Assembly: GCA_015680685.1 (NCBI GenBank)
Contig: MNCI01006084.1
Coordinates: forward strand, 532,352-580,793
DNA length: 48,442 nucleotides
Reading direction: 5' to 3'
Source of the DNA: Gnetum montanum
Lineage: Eukaryota > Streptophyta > Gnetopsida > Gnetales > Gnetaceae
How positions within the stretch are numbered: position 1 is the stretch's first letter; each line of letters begins with the position of its first letter. Of this stretch, positions 10,504 to 21,772 are shown piece by piece. The translations under genes and the position numbers were made by a program. Below the pieces are notes generated by a model. The model made no database searches, was not told where the DNA came from, and was given only the letters and a program-made list of their open reading frames with translations.

Positions 10504-13365
10504 TCACACCGTCCTTGGGGGCGGTGGTTCTAATGGACCTTCACTAGCCTCTAGCCCATGTAGCGGTGGTGGCATGAATGATGGCTACCCCGCAGCAACT
10601 ACAACTTCTGGAGGCAACTAGAAAGCCTCCAAGAGGGCCCTCATTTTTTTGTCCTTACTTCTAGGATCGTTCACTGTCCAGGCAACTTCACCAATGTGTG
10701 CCAGGATTGGAACCTCCCAAGGACATGACAACGCAAGGAAGAGTGCTTTCAAATTGATGAACCAGGCGACAAACTATTTCCTTTTCGATGTCGAATGCTC
10801 AAATTGATGTCTGCAGCTGTTGGTAGTTATTCATTTGACGGGCCAAGTTCTCCGCGACCGTATATTATCCTTCAAAACGCGTATGGAGAACCTCGAGTTC
10901 TGCATTTGATGTCTCTAATTTTTGTTTTTTCACCTTATGCACTTGGAAATCACCCTCATATAAAGAATACAAGGCAGCCACTTGCTTTTCCAGTTCAAAC
11001 CACGATCTCCCAATTGTTAGCATAGCTAGGTTTTCATAGTGAAGGTTGGCCAACTCCATGTATTTTGTTATTTCTTCAATCTACAGTTCCTTGAGATGGA
11101 ACTCAACATAGTTGTAGGCATTCAACCCATCAAAGATAGGTTGCCATACCTCGCCTCCTTCTCGGAGCTACTGGAGTGCTTGGTTCATCTTAGCCTTTGT
11201 GACTTGACTCTTTTTCTCATTCACTTCCGTTGTAATCCCACTTGGTCCCTATAATGATTCTTAACTTTTTCAAACTTAAGGGCTTCATTCTTCCAAGTGG
11301 CGATTTCAATGGTTGATTTTTGTCACAAGGCTCGAACCTCCTCCATAAACAGATTTTGATTTTTAGTGGCAAACCTCCTCACATCAGCGTTCACCTTGGC
11401 TAGGTCTTCCTACTATTGGTAAATAAAGCTTTTCATGTGTTCGTTTTCAGCACCAACATTGCGTAGGCGATGAACCTCCACGGTCAACCTGATGTTCTCC
11501 TGGTGAACCTCTATCAAGTCCTTGTTTAAATGATATGCATGAGTTTCTACCAAGGACTTATCAAGGATCACTGACTCTCACTCATCCTCAACTATCTGAA
11601 GTTTGATTTGAAGCTATTGAAAAGCTTCATCTCTAGTGAGCTCACGGTTGAGGAGAGCTGGATCGGCAAGTTGGATTCTTAATTAAGCAACTTCTATTGC
11701 CAAGCACTAACAATTAGCTTGAGTAGCTTCAAGGTGCCCTTCCAAGATAAGGCTCTTACCCCTTGCCGAGAGTAGCTCTGATTGGGTTGCAGTGATGTTG
11801 TCCGGAAGGTTGAAGACATCCAGAAGTAGTTGCCTAGTTCCCACTAGTTGGTCCAATAGTTCTTCATGTTGGGCTACATCGATTCTGCTATGTGAAGTCC
11901 CAGTGGATGCCTATACATCTTCGAGTCCATGTACGTCTGGTATAGGTGCTGTCGATGTGTTGAGGGCCGTAGCAATCATGTCAGGAACCAATTCAGCTAC
12001 AACCTCCTGTCCCTGGGGTTGCATCACCAGGACTATCGCCCCCTTTCCATCTTCCAAGCGTACTGAGAAAGTAGTGGCATTTCCTGAAATTTCAGGAAAT
12101 AACTATTGTGTGGATACCATTACCTCCCGAACACTAGCATCAGTTCTCGCAGGTACTTGCATTCGGGCAATAGAGAACATCAGCCCTGCTCTTTCTAGCA
12201 GACTCACTAAGCAAGCCACCTGCTCCATATGGCTCATTGTAGGGTGATAGACCAAAGGGTCTTCTCCTCCACTTGTCCTTCCAAATTGCTCTTGTTGGCT
12301 TAAGAGTGATTGCTAGATTTCGCGTCTGTGTTCTACGATGGTTTGTGAACCCAACCTCGTTGTTTGCATAGGTGGTGGAGGTGGTTGCTAATCCTCCTCG
12401 GTTTGTGTGGTGGCAAGAGTCCTATCCTTCATCATTTCCCTCCATGAGGAAATCAGGGCATGTGGTAGTGTATCGTTGGCATACCATGCTATCCCTGCTT
12501 GTTTGCATAACTTTCTAATTAGTCAGGGAAAGGGGAGAGCCTGCCTTCCACATTCACTTTCAATGAACCTCTTTTCAATTTCCAAGAATAACAATTGTGG
12601 AAGGCTCATTGGGAATTTTCCACTTAAGGCGACACATGCATGAGCAAAGAAGGCAGTGATTTTACTAGGTCTCACCGTTGGGTTCAGGTGGTAAGACACA
12701 ATCTTTGAATACACTCTCTCCATGGTGGTTAGAGTGCCGAAATATTTGTGATCCACCCCATAGCACCACCTGATCCACTCCCCTTTTACCTCGGGGTCAA
12801 CTTGCTTCAGGATCTCTACCACATCTGCTCTGGTCTCTGGAAACCCCAAAGCTTACGTGATTGCTTCCGCAAAGTAAGAGACATAGATGTCCTTAATTCT
12901 TACTCTAAACCCCATTTGCCGATTTGTCCAGAAGAGATAGGTCTCTCCTAAGTACCATTCACCACTGGTTGTGATGATTGGCCACATAGGAGAATTTTGC
13001 AATTGAAGCTTCACATCTTCTGGTGCATTCTTGAGAAATGGTCCAAAGTTTAACTCTTGTAGGACCATTCATTGCACTTCTTGCGACTTGATAGCATTAA
13101 GACATGCTAGGGTCAAGATGACCTTAAGCCATGGCGCTATTCCCAGAGTTTCATCCCCTTGCGATTGCTCGTTAGGAATCTCCTCTTCAGGAATATGATG
13201 GATAGATTCCACATCAGGTCCTTCATAGAGGGGGCTGGTTGCATGAGAGCCCTCCGCATGCTCTAGGTGCTGCATGCCTCGTCCCCTTCCCGTTCGTGGA
13301 TGCTTGTCCCTAGGCTGTGATGGTCCTTCTCCCCTTGGATGTCTTAGTTTCGGTGCCATCTGCAA
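10504..13365 (-). pseudogene. Element B ORF3 (about 950 codons, broken)
   Basis: A third ORF after integrase, in the same sense. The N-terminus is basic (MAPKLRHPRGEG, TGRGRG). A first conserved block contains LNFGPFL and SPMWPI (13068-12853), a second contains MERVYSKIVSYHL and ending near GRQALPFP (12849-12523), and then LIRKLCKQAG. A P/Q-rich linker follows, then about 1.4 kb with heptad-like coiled-coil segments (for example 11059-10865). The C-terminus has a conserved CPWEVPILAHIGEVAW-like block and ends in PPPPRTV before the stop at 10504-10506. Copies exist in A (25525-28276) and D (38986-40230). I see no signal peptide or clear membrane helix, so it does not look like an envelope protein. 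The second block resembles the 'putative plant transposon protein' domain of angiosperm Athila/Tat extra ORFs, from memory. Several stops and shifts are present. Function is unknown. Confidence 0.75.
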
Positions 13366-13400
13366 TCAACCATAACCACTAATTAGATTATGCACAAGCT
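13366..13400 (-). promoter_or_regulatory. Candidate 3' splice site abutting the ORF3 start (element B)
   Basis: In element sense, CTAATTAGTGG then TTGATTGCAG leads straight into ATGGCACCGAAA. CTAAT fits a plant branch point and lies 27 bases before the end of the AG. The same arrangement occurs in A and D. No donor site can be fixed with confidence. Confidence 0.45.
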
Positions 13401-13659
13401 GCTCAAAATGGCCCTCATACACCTTCTCAGTTTGACTAAGGTATGGTACTAGCACAGGCATCCCATTAATTCCCCCGGAGTATTAGTTGATGGGTTAGAA
13501 CCAAAAACAATAAAGGATAAGTTGGAGTTTAAACTATTATTTACGTTCCTTCCCTTAAGAGGTGTGAAGTCTTATTCAATTAATGAATTAATGAATTAAT
13601 TAATTTCTAATAGGCCTCACCCCCCACAATTGAGAGCATAGCTCCAGGTGCATAAGAGG

Positions 13660-13660
13660 N
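13660..13660. other. Single unresolved base (N)
   Basis: A lone N in the spacer upstream of ORF3 of element B. It marks an assembly join or base uncertainty. Confidence 0.95.
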
Positions 13661-13739
13661 ATAAGTTAGGACATGCGGTGGATAATGTAAGTGCTTGGAA
13701 GAAGAGTTGAGGCAAAAAAAATGAAAAATATCCCCCCAA

Positions 13740-13890
13740 TTTGTTTGCAGAATGAGATAAGTGTTATGCACAATGGGGGTATATATATTATTTGTGTGCT
13801 GCATCGACAAGGCCGTGTATATGTGGTCGTGTATACGCAGGGGTTTGCATATACAGGGCCCCGTATACGCAAGGGGTCACACCCATTGAC
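13740..13890 (-). promoter_or_regulatory. Candidate internal promoter upstream of element B ORF3
   Basis: In element sense this contains GCGTATACGGGGCCC, TGTATATGC, GCGTATACAC, TTGTCGATGC and then a TATA stretch, AATATATATA (13776-13785), about 410 bases before the ORF3 ATG. GCGTATAC, GTCGATG and GGGCC words also occur upstream of the TATA box in the LTRs of this same element. Promoter activity is inferred, not shown. Confidence 0.4.
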
Positions 13891-15559
13891 TAGCCCAGAA
13901 AAAACCCAAAAAGAATGAATTTAAAAAATAAAATTTGGATGGTTGAAGAGCATGAGAGATTGGGAACATGGCTGAGGACAAGAGGAAGGTAAACTAGACT
14001 AGAAAAAGAGTCAAAGGTAAGAGAACGTGGGGAAAAAGAACTCTGCGAAAAAGAAGTCAAGCGATGGATATCATGAAAATAATCGACCAATGAAATCAAA
14101 AGTATGGGAAGCTAACAAATGAGACCAGGAGTATGCAAGTGGGTCCTCCCCATAGCAGGCGGTAGCCTTAGTAGCCCTTGCATATCCTCAACACCAGAGT
14201 TCGTGGGCCCTGGGGCCAAGAAATGGTAACCGCAAGTTAATACTCCCATCCATGAGAACCTGCCAAGGCATGAGGAGCTCATGGAAATCACAACAAAATT
14301 TTAAAACATAAGATGGGCAGTGAGGTGAGTTATGGAGAGAAATGGGTGAAGAGAGAGACCAAAGAATTAGAATTTCGATCATCGGTCACATGAAACCCAA
14401 CGTGAAGTTGTGGTTAAGTGACCCGGTAGGACCTTTCCTAAGTTTAGACCCAAAACCATCCACATACAATGACATCGTAGCAACAGGTGAAGCCTCGTCC
14501 ATCCTCCAAGTATTAGAGTGCACCCACAGAAAACCACCACTCCAACAAGCATGAGAGGAATGAAGTGAAAGGGGACTAAGTTAGAGGGAACATAGTGAGT
14601 CTCATAACTAGTTTGGGTGGCCCGTGAGAGGTGGTCTAAGGGGTGTGCTTTGAATTCCCACATAGTTATGATTTTATTTTTCATTTTCTTGTTATTTCAT
14701 GGGAACCACACCATGCAAAGACCCATGCTTGGTTGCATGCATTCGACCAAGGGATGTGCTTTGAATCCTCATGTTTGTTTTTTTTTTTTTTTTTGAATTT
14801 TTGTGATGAGGACCACACCATGCAAGGTTAAAGTGCCCAGGAGCTTCCTTGTAGAGAAGAACGTGGAGTGGTAATAAATCTGGAAGGACACACTGGCAAC
14901 CCAGGGGACAAAAGAGGATGATGAATGTTGCATTCCCCTTGAAGTCACACTCGATTCAAACCATTGGATCATCTCTAAGTCTAGGAACTACACAAGTCAC
15001 ACATTAATTAAAATGTTTTTAAGTGAAGGGATTGCATGTTTCCAATGGAAGGAAAACCATGGAGTGGATGAATGGGTGGATGACATGGACTCACTGCTAA
15101 TTTTATGAGATGAAAATAAACATAAAGTCCAAGGACAACAATGCGAGGGTGAGAGTGAGATAAACTAGGTGGACTATTTCACGTGACCCATCACAACGAA
15201 AATCATCTGCACCAGACACCTGATGACAATAAGATGACTTATTAGCAACCAATTGAAAATTAAACACACACACATGCATAAATAATTGACAAAGAAATGG
15301 AAAATTAATTAAAGAAGGGAAAAGTTAGTAAGAATTTTCAAACATATGAACGATGTTAAAAAACAAAAAAGTGTAAGACAAAAAATTTCAAAAATAATGG
15401 GGAGCTTGGTAGGATGGATTAGCATGGAGGACGGTCTCCCCATGACTAGGTGGAAAGGAGGAGATGCAAAAAATGGAATGAGACTATCCCGGTGACGATG
15501 AGGCGGTAGCACTGGTTAGGTAGAGTTCATAGAAAGGTTTTAATTATTGACAATTGACC

Positions 15560-16640
15560 AACTACGTTCTAGTGGGGTTCTCAGGTTTGTATGTAAGCAA
15601 GGCCCCAAATGGGAAGGTTTTAGAGACAATGTACGGTCCCTCCCACAGTGTTTGAAACTTGGTCGGTTGTGGTATGCGTGTGGGGTTCCAATAAAGCACC
15701 TTATCTCCACGTTGAAATGTTACCTTCTGAATCCTAAGATCATGAAATTTTTTATTATAGGCCTTGTGGATCTCATTTGAAGACAGGGCCACTAATCAAT
15801 TCTCATCTAGCACACTTAGGTTGATAAGTCGTTTGCGTTGTGCTAGCGGTAGGTCAAGACCTAAGTCACTAGCTGTGGATAGTGTCTGGAGTTCTGCCTA
15901 GATTGGAAGTTTCGGTAGCTTACCGTACACTAACTCATAGGGAGAGTAACATATAGGAAGTTTCCAAGTAGAGTGATAGGCCTAGAGGGCATCGTTAAGT
16001 TTGGTGCTCCAGTCCCTCCTATATTTACTGATGATTCAAGTGAGGATTTTGGTGATCTGCCTATTGGTGACTTCGACCTACCCATTGGCTTGGGGGTGAT
16101 AGGGTGTTGTAAATTTATGGGTAACCCCCAAGTCTTACATGAGTTTATGAAAAGTGACGCCTGTGAAATGTGTCCCATTGTCTAAGATGAGTGCACATGG
16201 CACTCCAAACCTATTGACGATTTGTTGTTTGAAAAATCATGTGGCGGTGTTTGAGGAACAGTCGACGATGGTTGCTGCCTTCGCCCACTTTGTGCAATAG
16301 TCCACAATGACGATGATATACGCCTTCCCATTGGATAGGGGTGTGATGGGACCCATGAAGTCAATGCCCTAGATGTTGAAGGGCTCCAGTGGTTGGATCC
16401 ACTATTGAGGTCCCTCCAATCGTGCAGTCATCCCACCATCTCTCTAACATCATTCACAGGAGCAGGCGAACCATTGTGCATCCCTGAAAATTATAGGCCA
16501 GTAATATCCTGCAAGAATGATCTTAATGGTCATGCATCATCTAGCATAGTGACCCCCACAAGGGCCCTCATGAGCATCTTGGGGGATGCGCAGTGTATCA
16601 TCATCAGGGACACACCATCGAACTAGGCCATCTACACACA
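15560..16640 (-). pseudogene. Element B integrase (broken)
   Basis: Would insert element cDNA into nuclear DNA. The HHCC zinc-binding region is recognisable near 16420-16560 (YYWPIIF, CSCE). The catalytic core keeps all three acidic residues: D in VDYCTKW (16300-16302), D in LDNGTHF (16180-16182) and E in VEVTNRQ (16072-16074). The last D to E spacing is 36 residues, which is D-x35-E. LNDALWAYHSTWKLPI and the GDKVLYWNPTRIPQP..WEGPYIV C-terminal region follow to about 15562. At least three in-frame stops are seen, for example TAG for CAG before VEVTNR. No chromodomain was seen. Confidence 0.88.
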
Positions 16641-18481
16641 CCTTATACAGGTGGCCATTAATTTCCATGAAGCACTTGGCCTTATGGAGAAATTGTTGTT
16701 TCTACTGATGGTTCCACTCCTTTAGCTATTCCTGAGTTGTGAGATAAGTGAGGATGTGGCTAAACTAAGGTGATTCCTTGGGCACTTGCGGATCGACCGC
16801 TCCTGCGAAGAGAAGTTCATCTGGGAATTGGTCGGAGAGGGGCTCCTCCTCTTCTCTGTCATCCCATCACAACCGAGACAAGTGGTTAGCAACTACATTC
16901 TTAGTTCCCTTCTGATCTATCATAGTGAGGTCAAATTCTTGAAGAATCGCCAACCATCGTATGATACGGGGGCTCACCATTGGTTTGTTCATCAGGAACC
17001 AGATGGCACTATGGTCAATATGCATGAACACCTTGTACTCAAGCACATAGTGTCAAAAGTTTTCCAAGGCGAACACCACTACCATCAACTCCTTTTTGGT
17101 GGTGGTGTAATTAAGCTGGGCACCCACAATGCTACGGCTTGCACAATGAATATCGTATGGACATTTTTGATCATCACACTATGTAAGCATGGTCCCAATG
17201 CATAGTTGGATGCATCCATCATGATGTGGTAAGGTCTGGATCAATCAGGTGCCCGTAGAACTGGAGTCTCTATGATTTTCTATTTAAGCATTTGGAATGC
17301 GGATTCACATTCCCTGGTCCAAACGAACGAAGCATCTTTCTTTGTGAGTTCCACCAATGGCTTGGCTATTTTTGAGAAATTTTCGATGAAGCACCGGTAA
17401 TAACCAATGTGGCCAAGGAATGACCGAACATCTTTTATAGTGCTTAGTTGTTGGGTAATTCCTTGGATGATCCTGATTTTATTAGGATCCACGCTAATCC
17501 TTATCTGTGAAATACGGTGCTCTAGCACAATGCCCTCCTGGACCATTAAGTGGCTATTTTGCCAGTTAAGCCATAGGTTAGTGTCCACACATCTTTTTAG
17601 AACTTGCTCAAGGCGGTCCAAGGCTTGATCAAACGTGGCCCCATAGGTAGAGAAGTCATCCATGAAGACTTCTACCCCATTGCCAATTTGCTGCTGGAAG
17701 ATGCTGAGGACACGGCGTTGGAAAGTCGCAGGTGCATTACATAGGCCAAAAGGCATCTTTTTGTATTCAAAAGTCCCCCAGGGACTTGTGAAGGTTGTCT
17801 TGGCCTAGTCCTCTGGTGCAATTTGGATTTGGTTATAGCCACTATAACCATCCAAAAAATAATGATGCCCCGTAATGGTATTCAAGACTGGTCCACAAAT
17901 GGGAGCGGGAAGTGATCTTTGAAGGTAGCTATGTTGAGTAATTGGAAATCTATACAGACCCTCCATTTGCCATCCTTCTTTGGCACAATAATGAGTGGAC
18001 TGAGCCATTTGCTATTGAAAATAGAGTAGATGAACCTTGCTTTTAGCAACTGCTTGATTTAATCTTTGATTGACTGCTTCAATTTGGGGTTTAATCGTCT
18101 TTGTGGTTGTCTTCGTGGCTTCATGGAGGGATCGATATAAATCCAATGCTGGCAAACCCTGGGATCCACTCCCGTTAACTCAAGATATGACCATGTAAAA
18201 GCATCTTCCCATTTGTTCATCACCTTCAGCAATTTCTTCTTCTGTTTAGGAGCAAGGGTGGCATTGATAATCACCAGTTTTCCATTTTGCAAAAATGCAT
18301 ATTCTAGGTGGGTCAGTAAGGGTTTGAGTTCTAAGGGCTCTTGTTTGAAACTTTCAGGGATTTGCAACTTTCCATAATCATCATGGTCATCAACAGTGGA
18401 TACTTGTTGATGAACCTCTTCCAAATGATCCATGCTTTCTATGTAGGCTCGTACAAGCTCCTTAGATGGTTCCATGCACAA
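16641..18481 (-). pseudogene. Element B reverse transcriptase and RNase H (broken)
   Basis: RT starts after a leader with HWIYIDPSMKPRRQPQRRLNP (18160-18080). It goes through a degraded KDGKWRVCIDF, then FLDGYSGYNQIQIAPED (17860-17805), MPFGLCNAPATFQRR (17756 onward), and the catalytic FMDDFS at about 17655, with both Asp present. VRSFLGHIGYYRCFIENFSKIAKPL marks the RT end. The RNase H part (17279-16700) is present but heavily shifted (MMDASNYA). Stops such as PED*AKTT look like CAG to TAG changes. Wording is Athila-like rather than chromovirus-like. Confidence 0.88.
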
Positions 18482-18639
18482 AGTGCTACTAGCAGGATCA
18501 GCGGTCAGCCACTGGGTGCCTTCTTGAGTTGTGGCTGCTGTGTATAGGCATTGTTGGACTTGAGATTCCTTGGTACACCAATTGCATTCTTGGATAAATG
18601 TCTACTTAGCAGACCACAACTACTACACACAATTGTACT

Positions 18640-19141
18640 TGGAGTCACTATATGTGATGCATGGAATGCGCTTCTTCTCGATCTTCCCAAAAGGATTTTC
18701 CTTTGAAATTTCAAGGGAAAGATCTTGGAGTCCTAGTCTTGCATCCACTATGCTTAGCCAAGATCTTCCCATTATGATTGGAAAGATCCCCTTTCAATTC
18801 TCAACACAGATGACAAGGAAATCAGCAGGATAGGACCACCCACAAATGGTGGTCACAATGTCCTCCACCAATCCCAAGGGAACAGTGATGGATTAGTCTA
18901 TTAGTTCGAGCTGAATGTTGCTCTTCTGTAACAAGGGTAGGTTCCAATTCTTGTCCATGTCATGTAAAATCAAATTTACTCCTGACCTCAAATCTAGAAG
19001 GGCTTTACATGGCTCATTTCCTGCCACCTGAAGATATATGAGGGGCCTCCTTGGATCAGTTAATTTTTGGGAAAGATGGCCTACCTTTATCGAGTCGGTC
19101 ACTACGTGTGTGAGCATGACCGTTTGTAGGTTGGAGGGCAT
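18640..19141 (-). pseudogene. Element B aspartic protease (broken)
   Basis: Frame 19141-18893 reads VTDSIKVGHL, RPLIYLQVAGNEPCKALLD, then LRSGVNLI. After a stop at 18892-18890 it continues PLGLVEDIVTT, GWSYPADFLV and FPIIMGRSWLS to about 18640. The catalytic D-S-G of element C is D-L-R here, so the active site is lost. It would have cleaved the Gag-Pol polyprotein. Confidence 0.85.
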
Positions 19142-19800
19142 TTACTTTGAAGGATGCTCAAAGGGTAGAACAGTGGAGGCGGTTTGAGGTTTAGAGGCAC
19201 TAGCCACAGGTGTGTGTGAGGGTGTGCTTAAGTTATTGGGCCAAAATAAGGGATGTTTTCATGGCTTGGCTTTTAGTCCACTCGGCTAAGGAGCCAGTTA
19301 TAGGTTGACAACCCTTGTAGCATTGCGTTGCTGTGGCTGTGGTGGGATTTCCACCTGCATAGGTGGAGCAGGTGGTAGCTAAGTGGGATGCTATTGAGTA
19401 AGGATGATAGGAGAGGGTGATGGAGGATAGTAAAGATGTGGGCTTTCCCCCCTGGGTGATGGAGATTGTGGTCAGAAATATTCCAGGGGGTGTTAGTAAT
19501 TCTGAAAGGTTGCATGACTGGAAGAGGCCCATGGAGAGACTGGTTGCTAAACATAGTACCCATAGGGATCTGGCTGTCAATAAGGGTATTGCTACCTTGG
19601 AGGTGGCATCCCCCATGCTTGTTGTTGCTTCCATTGCTAAAAGTATCCATAAGGTTGCAGTGGCACTCCACTTGGATAATATCCTTGCTATTGGCAAAAC
19701 TTCTTGGGATTGCCTTGTGGGTAAGGCAACCTTCGGGGTGTTTGCCTCTTTGCCAAACGAGGGTTCAATGCATACACCCCAGACTCTTGTAGATGTGACA
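19142..19800 (-). other. Element B gag-protease linker, P/Q/H-rich
   Basis: In element sense this is a proline-, histidine- and tyrosine-rich low-complexity segment with frameshifts. It corresponds to 31600-32130 of element C (YPQG, NPRK, QPL, PPPR words). No catalytic motif is seen. Long open frames on the plus strand here are shadows. Confidence 0.6.
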
Positions 19801-21608
19801 TCGTGGGACAACACCCCTTAGGATATTTTTATTGGCATATGTCACATTCATCATCCTCCTCTGTGTCAGAGTCTACAACCTGTTCAGCTACAACAACTTT
19901 GCCCTCACCCTTATGATGGGCACGTTCACCTTCCTTCTTCCTACACCGATTACGATCATTACCTTGCTTTCTAGACTCCTCTACGATTTTTAGAACACTT
20001 TGAAATTTTTTGTCCAAAGAGTCCCACATCTTGTCAACCTTTGCCGATATTTCAGAGGTAAATTTATGTAGGGGTAAGGTTTTTTGGTTCACCGCTACAT
20101 CCAGTGGTGATTCCTCCTCATCTTCACATAATCGGACCTCCTTCTTTCTGATGGAGGGATCCTGATTAAACTCCTCTACACTCTCCTTCTTTCTAAGTTC
20201 CCCCTCTTCTTTAGCCACTTTCTCAATGAGGTGCTGCAGTTGATGGTCCCTCAGTTCTGATAGTCGTCCCTAGGTATACACGCCAAGGGTCTTTCTAGTT
20301 TCAAAGCAGAGCCTATCAATGATATGGTGAAGCTATGCCTGCTAAGAGTAGCCATGACCAGGGCCCTAATGTAATAATGAATAGTATCTACTCATGGTTG
20401 CATCCAAGGGTTCATGATTACCTTGCTTCTAGCCTTGGATTTGACATCTTAGATTCGCCACTCTGGAGTAGGTTTGATACTTATCGTTGAAGATCTCCAA
20501 CATCATACTCCATCTCCTAATTGATTCTAGTTCCAAAGATCAATACCAGCTTTCTTCTTCCTTGATGAGTGTGTGAGGGAATAACTTAATCTTTTTCCAA
20601 TGATTGTGGATGTTCTGCAGGGTCCAAGCATCATGAAATGCTTGCAGGTGAGTTTTCAGATCATAATTATATCCCCCTTCAAATCTGGGGATGTTGTTCA
20701 TGCTAATGCATTTGATCCGAATATACTTCAAGTGCCTGTTGGGTATCTGAACTACCTTGATAATATGGAGCATGCTTCTAGTAGCCAACAATGGTTCATT
20801 CGAGTCATAATCCTGCTGAGGACCACGATGTCTATGATGATTTCAGCTACCTCTTCATTCATGGTGGTGAGCTTCGCGCGATTGGTCATGCACTTTCACA
20901 TCATTTCCTTCAGTCCTTACGACCACCATCACCTTGCTCCTTTCTACCATGGTTATGATTAGAGTCTAAACTAGGTGAAGGTAGAGGAAAGCAAGAGGAT
21001 AGAGAAGAAGGAGAGGAATCGCCACCACCCCTGTGTTGATGTCCCCCTCTACTTTGATGACAACCTCGATTTTCCTGCCCATCTTTTCTTGTGCCGTGAC
21101 CTCTCCTGCGTGACCCTCCACCTTCTTGGGGGTCCCAGGCACTTGATTGCTTGTTTTGGATGATGGACTGAATGATTTGATTCCCTAGAGGAAGTTTGGC
21201 TAAATGGGAATCATGAAAGATAGGCTCCCCATCGTCCTGCAACCCTTGCAAGAATAAGGGGTTACTAAACTATTTCCCCTTCATGTGTTCATACCGTTCT
21301 ACCTACTACTGGTCTCGTATTCATTAGGCCTTAGTGGAATGATAGTCTCAGTAGTCATGGTCCTCCATGACATACTCCACACCATGGTCCTGGATGCCTA
21401 GTCTGGCAAGATTGTGAAAAAGCATTCCAGAAGCCAATAGATCAGGCGGTAGTATGATGTTTCCTTCCATGTCTCACCATCATGAATGTTAATCCTAATG
21501 TAGGATTAAGGTGAAGTCAGGGACATATTCATCTAGATGCGTGTAGACCACCCGACATTCCTATGGCACCGGTGGGTTAGATTTATCTCACCTATGAGAA
21601 GAAGACAT
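19801..21608 (-). pseudogene. Element B gag (broken)
   Basis: Starts near 21608 (MSSSHR, then NPPVP, VVYTH, DEYVPDFTLILH), matching the gag start of element C. Next is an R/G/H/S-rich basic stretch (21251-20910). The capsid-like core has IPRFEGGYNYDLKTHLQAFHDA (20720-20650) and WKKIKLFPHTLIKEEESWY. The helical part is KVDKMWDSLDKKFQ (about 20040), and the zinc knuckle is CDIC...KYPKGCC (19848-19806). Stops and shifts interrupt it. Confidence 0.8.
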
Positions 21609-21752
21609 GTTGGATGTTAGATCATCCACTAATTAGTGTACCTTAATTTTTACTTAGTCTACCTACCGTGCATAAATTTTACTATCTTGGGTCCATTCCA
21701 ATGACATGAATGATAATTTTGCTAAGGTTAAATGGTGCATGTAAGACTAACA

Positions 21753-21772
21753 GTCCTTAGCAATGGTGCCAA
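21753..21772 (-). other. Element B primer-binding site
   Basis: In element sense TTGGCACCATTGCTAAGGAC directly follows the 5' LTR end. It is close to the tRNA-Asp-type PBS of element C (29539-29558), with three substitutions. Confidence 0.85.

Larger units (their letters stand above)
13401..15559 (-). other. Element B noncoding spacer between integrase and ORF3
   Basis: No long open frame in element sense. It starts just after integrase with the purine motif CATGGGGAGAC (minus, 15431-15445). It holds a block GTCTTTGCATGGTGTGGTTC..GAATTCAAAGCACAC (14641-14722 on plus), repeated in degenerate form at about 14755-14827 around a run of T (14777-14794). It also has GGAGGACCCACTTGCATA near 14137-14158. 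The same blocks appear in the spacers of A, C and/or D, so this is an inherited part of the family. Confidence 0.7.

Noticed and set aside
10504-13365. ORF3 as a retroviral envelope gene
   Set aside because: Position fits, but no signal peptide, membrane anchor or fusion-peptide-like segment is visible, and much of it is coiled-coil-like and charged.
19417-19821. 134-codon plus-strand frame in the gag-protease linker of element B
   Set aside because: Antisense to the P/H-rich linker of a clearly minus-strand element; open only because of base composition.
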